Assembly: GCA_049516635.1 (NCBI GenBank)
Contig: JBEKSX010000098.1
Location: 1-10,778, forward strand
DNA length: 10,778 bases
Source of the DNA: JBEKSX01 sp049516635
GTDB taxonomy: Bacteria > Bacteroidota > Ignavibacteria > Tepidaquicellales > OLB5
Direction: 5' to 3'
Both the position numbers and the translations under genes were made by a program. The notes beneath the pieces were generated by a model, which was not told the origin of the DNA, did not search any database, and saw nothing but the letters and a program-made list of their open reading frames with translations. This document shows, piece by piece, positions 6,976-10,778 of this stretch; positions within the stretch are counted from its first letter, which is position 1; every line of letters begins with the position of its first letter.

Positions 6976-7845
6976 ATGGTTTCAAGTATTCAAAAAGAAA
7001 AAGCCGAACTGTTCTTGAAATTTCATCAAGACAAAGAAATTCTGGTTCTGTTAAATTCGTGGGACATCGGAAGTTCTAAATTAATAGAAGCATGTGGCTA
7101 TAAAGCAATCGCAACAACAAGTATGGGAATAGCTGCCTCTTTAGGGTATCCTGACTGCCAGGTAATACAATTGTCAGAAATGATTGAAACTATTACTGGA
7201 ATCGTAAATGGAGTACAAGTTCCGGTAACTGTAGATATAGAAGCCGGATATGGAAATAATTTAATTGAAATAATTGATTCTGTTAAAAAGATAATTGCAA
7301 CAGGAATTGTTGGAATAAACATTGAAGACAGTATTGATTTAAATCCAATATTAATTGACGAGATGGAATTTTGTGAAAGAATATCAGCCATTCGTGCATT
7401 ATCAGATTCACTGGGCTTTCATTTAGTCATTAATGCAAGAACGGATTCATTTTATACTTCGTCAGGATCGCCGCGAGAAAAATTATCTGAATCAATTAAG
7501 CGTGGCAATAAATACCGGGAAGCTGGTGCCGACTGCATATTTGTACAACCTGTATGGGAAAAAGAAACGATTTCGACATTGGTTAAGGAAATTAATGCCC
7601 CAATAAATATTCTTTCAAACCCTGGAATTGGGGCAGGATTACCTCCATCTGTACGTGAACTGCAGGATTTAGGTGTTGCCCGTTTAAGCCTGGGTTCAAG
7701 TTTGATGAAAGCTAATTTAGCTTTAATTAAAAAAGTTGCTGACGAACTGTCTGAAAAAGGGACTTACAATATTTTATTAGATACTTTAACACCGCTTCCC
7801 GACGCTGCAATGGCCTATAAAATGGCAATAGGGTTGAATAAATGA
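6976..7845 (+). CDS. Isocitrate lyase/PEP mutase superfamily enzyme
   Basis: This 289-aa protein belongs to the PEP mutase-like branch of the isocitrate lyase superfamily, Mg-dependent (beta/alpha)8-barrel enzymes that cleave or form C-C or P-C bonds of 2-oxo or dicarboxylic acids. Motifs in order are LLNSWD (25-30), ATTSMGIAASLGYPD (46-60), VTVDIEAGYG (84-93, with Asp87 and Glu89 as candidate Mg ligands), GINIEDS (113-119) and INARTDSF (152-159). The cysteine-bearing KKCGH loop of true isocitrate lyases is not present. Substrate cannot be decided; oxaloacetate hydrolase, methylisocitrate/dimethylmalate lyase-like and phosphonate-related roles are all possible. AGGA (6965-6968) gives a good ribosome binding site 7 nt before the ATG, unlike the neighbours. 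The gene is AT-rich, monocistronic, sits between repeats B and C, and is bracketed by integron-like sites. Confidence 0.88.
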   Translation: MVSSIQKEKAELFLKFHQDKEILVLLNSWDIGSSKLIEACGYKAIATTSMGIAASLGYPDCQVIQLSEMIETITGIVNGVQVPVTVDIEAGYGNNLIEIIDSVKKIIATGIVGINIEDSIDLNPILIDEMEFCERISAIRALSDSLGFHLVINARTDSFYTSSGSPREKLSESIKRGNKYREAGADCIFVQPVWEKETISTLVKEINAPINILSNPGIGAGLPPSVRELQDLGVARLSLGSSLMKANLALIKKVADELSEKGTYNILLDTLTPLPDAAMAYKMAIGLNK

Positions 7846-7851
7846 AGAACA

Positions 7852-7985
7852 GCCGCTAACATTGGCTATAAGTAATTGATTGTTATCGACAACTCTGAAA
7901 ATTCTAGAGGAATTTTTAGCTTGCTGTGTGCTTTCAAAGTTAAATGCGGACCCACGCGACTACTCATAGCCGAGAAACGTTAAAC
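7852..7985 (+). other. attC-like imperfect palindrome downstream of the PEP mutase-like gene
   Basis: The 134-bp element opens with GCCGCTAAC (7852-7860), 4 bp after the stop codon, and closes with ACGTTAAAC, whose GTTAAAC (7979-7985) fits the integron core pattern GTTRRRY. Inside, GGCTAT (7864-7869) pairs with ATAGCC (7966-7971), and AAAATTC pairs with GAATTTT in the middle (near 7898-7916). Length, position directly after a single gene, inverted ends and core are all as in attC sites. The outer CGCTAAC does not fit RYYYAAC strictly, so this may be a relative rather than a canonical attC. Confidence 0.5.
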
Positions 7986-8124
7986 CTCCTGAGTAATAAT
8001 CACCGGGTCAAACTCTAAAAATACTTCAACATTATACAATTACTTATTTACATCTGTTCTTTATATTCTATAAACGTCCTATATTTCTACATCAGGTAGT
8101 AAAATCAGTAGCCAGAAAACACAA

Positions 8125-8159
8125 AAGGCACTCAGAATTAATTCTAAGTGCCTTTATTT
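8125..8159 (+). terminator. Hairpin of repeat C (terminator-like)
   Basis: The 30-bp palindrome is identical to the one in copy A, followed by TATTT. It lies about 280 bp after the PEP mutase-like gene, so it can end that transcript on the + strand. Confidence 0.55.
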
Positions 8160-8161
8160 GC

Positions 8162-8240
8162 AGAACCGACCCCGATCCCCGAGTACTCGGGAGGCAGGCT
8201 GAAACTTCACGACTCACCCGGGACGTCTCCCTGGTAACAG
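8162..8240 (-). pseudogene. Degenerate tRNA-Asp 3'-half remnant in repeat C
   Basis: AGAACCG (8162-8168) corresponds to the acceptor strand, and GACGTCTCCCTGGTAACAG (ending 8240) to the variable region and anticodon arm. In between is a perfect palindrome CCCGAGTACTCGGG (8178-8191). The insertion shares flanking sequence with copy B, showing that the copies descend from an already interrupted tRNA. Confidence 0.7.
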
Positions 8241-8331
8241 TGGTTGAAGCAAAGTTTTAATTATAATAAATATTGGTAATTTCCGTAATTTAGACCTTTA
8301 ATATTTTCTTTTATAAAGCTAATTTTCTCTA
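8241..8331. repeat. AT-rich conserved tail of repeat C
   Basis: ATTTAGACCTTTA (8288-8300) is identical to copies A and B. The direct repeats TATTTTCTTT (from 8302) and AATTTTCTCT (from 8321) keep the 19-bp period. Here the tail ends almost at the next gene, so it could contribute promoter sequence to it. Confidence 0.65.
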
Positions 8332-8358
8332 TACCTTGGCATATATTAAAATCAAATT

Positions 8359-9198
8359 ATGAAAGTATTAATAACTGGAAATAAAGGCTTTATTGGAAAG
8401 GAAATTGAAAAAAAATTAATAACAAATGGTATTCAAACCGTTGGATATGATTTAGTTGATAACTTGGATATATTGGATATTGAAACTTTAACAGCAAAGG
8501 TATCTGGATGTGATTCTATTATTCATCTTGCGGCGATCGAGACACAATTTTCACATCAAGTTATGCAAACAAATGTATTAGGTACATGGAGCGTTCTTTG
8601 TGCCAGCATTAATGCTGATATAAAAAAGATTGTTTATCTCAGCAGTGTTGACGCGCTTGGAATATTTCAAGGTGAGGGTTTACCTAAATATTTGCCGATT
8701 GATGACAATTATCCATGTCATCCACAAACTTCATATTCTATTTCAAAGAAACTTTCTGAAGATTTATGTAAATATTTTTCTTTATCGTATAATTTATCAA
8801 TTATTTGTTTAAGACCACCAGGTGTATGGAATGAGTCAACCTATTTTGATATATTTGCTGAAAGAAAAAAGCAGCCATCATATGAGTGGGATCCATATTG
8901 GGAATATGGGGCTTTTATTGACATAAGGGATCTATCTGAAGTCGTTTTCCTATCTTTATTAAAGGATTTGAAAGGATTCAACTGCTTTTTAGTTGCATCA
9001 GATGATATAACTACTTCAGGGAAAACAAGCTTAGAATTAAAAGAGCAAATTTTTCCAAATATTAAGTGGAATGGTGGTGATGAATATGAAGTGGAACCTT
9101 ATAAAGCATTAGTACTCTCGGAGAATGCAAGAAAACAGCTTGATTGGGTTCCTAAATATACGTGGAAAAGATTTTGTAGTTCTCAAATGCAAACGTGA
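8359..9198 (+). CDS. NAD-dependent epimerase/dehydratase family protein (extended SDR)
   Basis: This 279-aa protein is an extended short-chain dehydrogenase/reductase of the type that modifies nucleotide sugars. The Rossmann motif is ITGNKGFIG (5-13, GxxGxxG). Asp31 at the end of the second strand (VGYDL) favours NAD over NADP. Further motifs are IIHLAA (54-59), the catalytic Ser in VYLSS (92-96), Tyr126-xxx-Lys130 in SYSISKK, and LRPPGVW (151-157), all in the expected order. The substrate is not identifiable. It is somewhat shorter than typical family members (about 310 aa), with the C-terminal substrate lobe reduced. There is no Shine-Dalgarno; the leader is A/T-rich. The gene is strongly AT-rich, follows repeat C by only 27 bp, and has no pathway partners nearby. 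Confidence 0.87.
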   Translation: MKVLITGNKGFIGKEIEKKLITNGIQTVGYDLVDNLDILDIETLTAKVSGCDSIIHLAAIETQFSHQVMQTNVLGTWSVLCASINADIKKIVYLSSVDALGIFQGEGLPKYLPIDDNYPCHPQTSYSISKKLSEDLCKYFSLSYNLSIICLRPPGVWNESTYFDIFAERKKQPSYEWDPYWEYGAFIDIRDLSEVVFLSLLKDLKGFNCFLVASDDITTSGKTSLELKEQIFPNIKWNGGDEYEVEPYKALVLSENARKQLDWVPKYTWKRFCSSQMQT

Positions 9199-9310
9199 AT
9201 ATCTTGTCATCATTAGATTAGTCTTCTATCTAAATCGGCTGTTGTACCGATATAGAAACTAACATCTTTTTCACTTTGAAGGATATAAGTATAATACGTC
9301 ATAAACTAAA

Positions 9311-9337
9311 ATACCCTGTTTGATACAGGGTATTTTT
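9311..9337 (-). terminator. Terminator of the tRNA-Asp gene (bidirectional)
   Basis: ATACCCTGT (9311-9319) pairs perfectly with ACAGGGTAT (9325-9333) around a 5-nt loop. T-rich sequence follows on both strands. It begins right after the tRNA 3' end on the minus strand, and can also stop the epimerase-like transcript on the + strand. Its sequence differs from the hairpin of repeats A-C although the position relative to the tRNA is the same. Confidence 0.8.
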
Positions 9338-9338
9338 G

Positions 9339-9413
9339 CGGAACCGACGAGACTCGAACTCGCGACCTCCTGAGTGACAGTCAGGCGTTCTAACCAAACT
9401 GAACTACGGCTCC
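9339..9413 (-). tRNA. tRNA-Asp (GUC)
   Basis: On the minus strand a complete cloverleaf is seen: acceptor GGAGCCG with CGGTTCC and discriminator G, D arm GTTC...GAAC, anticodon stem CCTGA/TCAGG with loop CTGTCAC (anticodon GTC), and T arm GCGAG-TTCGAGT-CTCGT. CCA is not encoded. It is the only intact tRNA in the window, and its 3' half is the source type for the remnants in repeats A-C. Confidence 0.97.
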
Positions 9414-9428
9414 ATTTTACTTTTATAC

Positions 9429-9511
9429 GACCTCTCCCGAGTGCTCCCCGAGACATCGGGACAGGCGGGATCAGGCGTTCTAACCAATCCGCTTGCGGCG
9501 GAGACCTACGG
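9429..9511 (-). pseudogene. tRNA-Asp remnant interrupted by palindromes, upstream of the intact tRNA
   Basis: TCAGGCGTTCTAACCAA (9471-9487) is identical to the 5' anticodon stem and D arm of the intact tRNA-Asp, and CTACGG (9506-9511) to its start. The hairpin CCGC-TT-GCGG interrupts the D arm. About 30 bp with CCCGA-GACA-TCGGG (9447-9460) sits in the anticodon loop. ACGACCTC (9428-9435) is what remains of the 3' side; the T arm and acceptor 3' strand are missing. It is complementary in content to repeats A-C, which keep only the 3' half. Confidence 0.75.
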
Positions 9512-9528
9512 TTTAGTTATTAAGAAAG

Positions 9529-9559
9529 CAAATTTACTGATTTTATTGAATTTTAGCAA
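9529..9559 (-). promoter_or_regulatory. Probable tRNA-Asp promoter (TTG-N20-TAAATTTG)
   Basis: On the minus strand, TTG (9557-9559) is followed after 20 bp by TAAATTTG (9529-9536), an exact fit to the Bacteroidota -33/-7 pattern. Transcription would start just before the tRNA remnant and read through it into the intact tRNA, with the hairpin at 9311-9337 as end. The remnant would then be part of the precursor's 5' leader. Confidence 0.5.
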
Positions 9560-9932
9560 TTGATTAATTCTGGCTCATAAGTTATGGTGTCGAACTTCTT
9601 TCTTGAAGTACAAAATTATTTAAGTTCTGGAACAATCTATTTTTAACTTTCTGGATGAGGTGATTCCTCATGAGCTTTTTGAATTTGTATGTAACAAAAT
9701 AGGGGTTGATTTATAACTTTCTATACAATAAATTCATTATGTAAAACCGATTTACTATTGTATATTTTTACTTAACCCTTAGATGGTGGGGAATTTAGAA
9801 ATGAATTTTGGGAACGATCCTATCCGCGAACGGTTAATAATAATCTGTTTACGATGGATTTATTATCCCTCAATAAAAACCAATCAGAACACACTTTCAA
9901 TATTATTTTTATAAACCTAATTTATTAACACT
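9560..9932. other. Intergenic stretch without recognisable gene
   Basis: This stretch is AT-rich. I found no convincing ORF, RNA gene, terminator or TAnnTTTG element. It presumably contains the promoter of the gene that starts at 9933. Confidence 0.5.
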
Positions 9933-10778
9933 ATGAAAAAATTAATTACTTTCCTCACATTTTTGTTGATCGTGAGCATCGTAAATGTCTTTGCACAAAC
10001 TCCAATGTATTATAATTATAATACGGGTGCAAACGCTAACTCTTTCCCGCTTAATCAAGCGGCAGGCAAGATGTGTCAATGGCTTGTACTGGCAGGGGAA
10101 TTTAACTCTCCAACAGGTGCCCGTCACGGTAATATCACAAATTTTTATTGCAGGATAGCAACCGGATATCCGTTGACATCTACTACTTACACCTCATTTA
10201 AACTCTTGTTTGGTCAGACCTCGCTTACATCATTACCGAGTTCGTTTTATACAGGAACAATGGATACTGTATTTCAAAGAGCAAGTGTAACAATGTCGGC
10301 CGCCGCAGATACTTGGCTTCAAATTACATTAGATCATCCATTTCCGTATGATTCAACTAAAAGCCTTGTAATACAAATGGAACAATGCGCAGCGAGCGGA
10401 GCCACCGCTACTTACAGTCTTGCACATACCAACCTTTCAGGTAACAGAAGAGGCTGGAGCGTTGGAGGATGTCCATTTTCTTATTATGGCAGTGGCGTTA
10501 ACGTACTTAATTGCGGAATAGATGTTGTTCAATCGCTTCCCAACGGCTGGGTAGAGCAGACATCAGGCGTGACCACAGGTCTTAACACTGTGAGTGCAGT
10601 TAATGATCAGGTCGGATGGGTAGGCGGCAACAGCGGTGTTGTATTAAGAACAACTAATGCAGGAACAAACTGGGCAAACGTCACAGGTGCTCCTATAGGT
10701 ACTGATGCAGTATACGCTATCTGCGGAATAGATGCCAACACATGCCTTGTTTCCACATCACCTTCAAACACATTCGTT
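9933..10778 (+). CDS. Secreted Ycf48/BNR-like beta-propeller protein, N-terminal part (3' end outside window)
   Basis: The frame is open for 282 codons to the right edge. It starts with ATG after an A/T-rich leader and encodes a signal peptide (MKKLITFLTFLLIVSIVNVFA, cleavage before QTPMYY). Residues 22 to about 200 form a beta-rich, Ser/Thr/Gly-rich domain I do not recognise, with several Cys (for example WSVGGCPF and LNCGIDV). From about 206 typical Ycf48/BNR blades begin: NGWVEQTSGVTTGLNTVSAV, GWVGGNSGVVLRTTNAGTNW, and a second blade starting ACGIDANTC-like as AICGIDANTCLVS. Such proteins are common surface or secreted proteins in Ignavibacteria and other Bacteroidota, often with a type IX secretion C-terminal domain, which would lie outside this window. 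The role is unknown. Confidence 0.85.
   Translation, partial: MKKLITFLTFLLIVSIVNVFAQTPMYYNYNTGANANSFPLNQAAGKMCQWLVLAGEFNSPTGARHGNITNFYCRIATGYPLTSTTYTSFKLLFGQTSLTSLPSSFYTGTMDTVFQRASVTMSAAADTWLQITLDHPFPYDSTKSLVIQMEQCAASGATATYSLAHTNLSGNRRGWSVGGCPFSYYGSGVNVLNCGIDVVQSLPNGWVEQTSGVTTGLNTVSAVNDQVGWVGGNSGVVLRTTNAGTNWANVTGAPIGTDAVYAICGIDANTCLVSTSPSNTFV

Larger units (their letters stand above)
8124..8331. repeat. Composite tRNA-Asp-derived repeat, copy C
   Basis: Copy C has the same order as A and B: 30-bp hairpin (8125-8154), tRNA-Asp 3' remnant with palindromes (8162-8240) and tail (8241-8331). It lacks the CCTGCCTGC palindrome. It is the most degenerate copy and ends 27 bp before the start codon of the epimerase-like gene. 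Between the attC-like element and this copy (7986-8123) I see no gene, only an isolated ACCTCCTGAGT match to the tRNA fragment at 7984-7994. Confidence 0.8.

Noticed and set aside
3967..8331. CRISPR array
   Set aside because: The repeats are about 220 bp, few, and separated by kilobase genes; there are no short regularly spaced repeats and no cas genes.
4401..9198. katG, PEP mutase-like and epimerase-like genes as one operon
   Set aside because: They are separated by 388 and 513 bp that contain terminator-like hairpins, and they have no common pathway.
3967..9413. Insertion sequence or transposon with flanking inverted repeats
   Set aside because: There is no transposase, and the repeats are direct and tRNA-derived. 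I saw no target-site duplications at their ends.
9271..9456. 61-codon minus-strand ORF overlapping the tRNA-Asp
   Set aside because: It is the translation of the tRNA gene itself (VWLERLTVTQEVASSSLVG is a typical false protein from tRNA-Asp) and has no independent support.
9942..10127. 61-codon minus-strand ORF antisense to the Ycf48-like gene
   Set aside because: It overlaps a + strand frame with a clear signal peptide and family motifs.

Overview
The window looks like an AT-rich chromosome segment from the Bacteroidota/Ignavibacteria side of the FCB group. The evidence is a GH92 mannosidase with a chitobiase-like and discoidin-like tail, a DUF6600-type YxWGxW protein, a Ycf48-like secreted protein, A-rich translation leaders that mostly lack strong Shine-Dalgarno sites, and two good matches to the Bacteroidota -7 promoter element TAnnTTTG. 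The phylum-level call is an inference from these features; no marker gene is present.

Left part (1-3868): the 3' two-thirds or so of a GH92 alpha-mannosidase gene (5' end outside the window), then a secreted tryptophan-rich DUF6600-like protein with its own promoter and a strong terminator, then a DinB-like protein on the minus strand. This part looks like ordinary chromosome.

Middle part (3967-9413) is the unusual region. Three unrelated single genes, all on the + strand, are katG (catalase-peroxidase), an isocitrate lyase/PEP mutase superfamily enzyme and an extended-SDR sugar epimerase/dehydratase-like protein. Each is preceded by a copy of one composite repeat of about 210-225 bp (A 3967-4190, B 6611-6836, C 8124-8331). 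The repeat consists of a terminator-like hairpin (AAGGCACT...AGTGCCTT), GC-rich palindromes, the 3' half of a tRNA-Asp gene on the minus strand that stops exactly at the anticodon loop, and an AT-rich tail with an invariant 13-mer and two 10-bp direct repeats 19 bp apart. The series ends at an intact tRNA-Asp(GUC) gene (9339-9413, minus) with its own terminator. Just upstream of that tRNA lies a second, palindrome-riddled tRNA-Asp remnant and a likely tRNA promoter. The layout is repeat-gene-repeat-gene-repeat-gene-tRNA. It resembles a tRNA-anchored array of single-gene cassettes without an integrase. The PEP mutase-like gene also has an integron-like layer: a GTTAGTGGC core upstream and a 134-bp attC-like imperfect palindrome downstream.

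Right part (9414-10778): tRNA remnant, promoter, about 400 bp with nothing recognisable, and the start of a secreted Ycf48/BNR-type beta-propeller protein that runs off the window end.

The three cassette genes do not form a pathway. Their link is positional: same orientation, one gene per unit, terminator-like hairpins between them, and visibly different base composition (katG richer in G+C, the other two strongly AT-rich).
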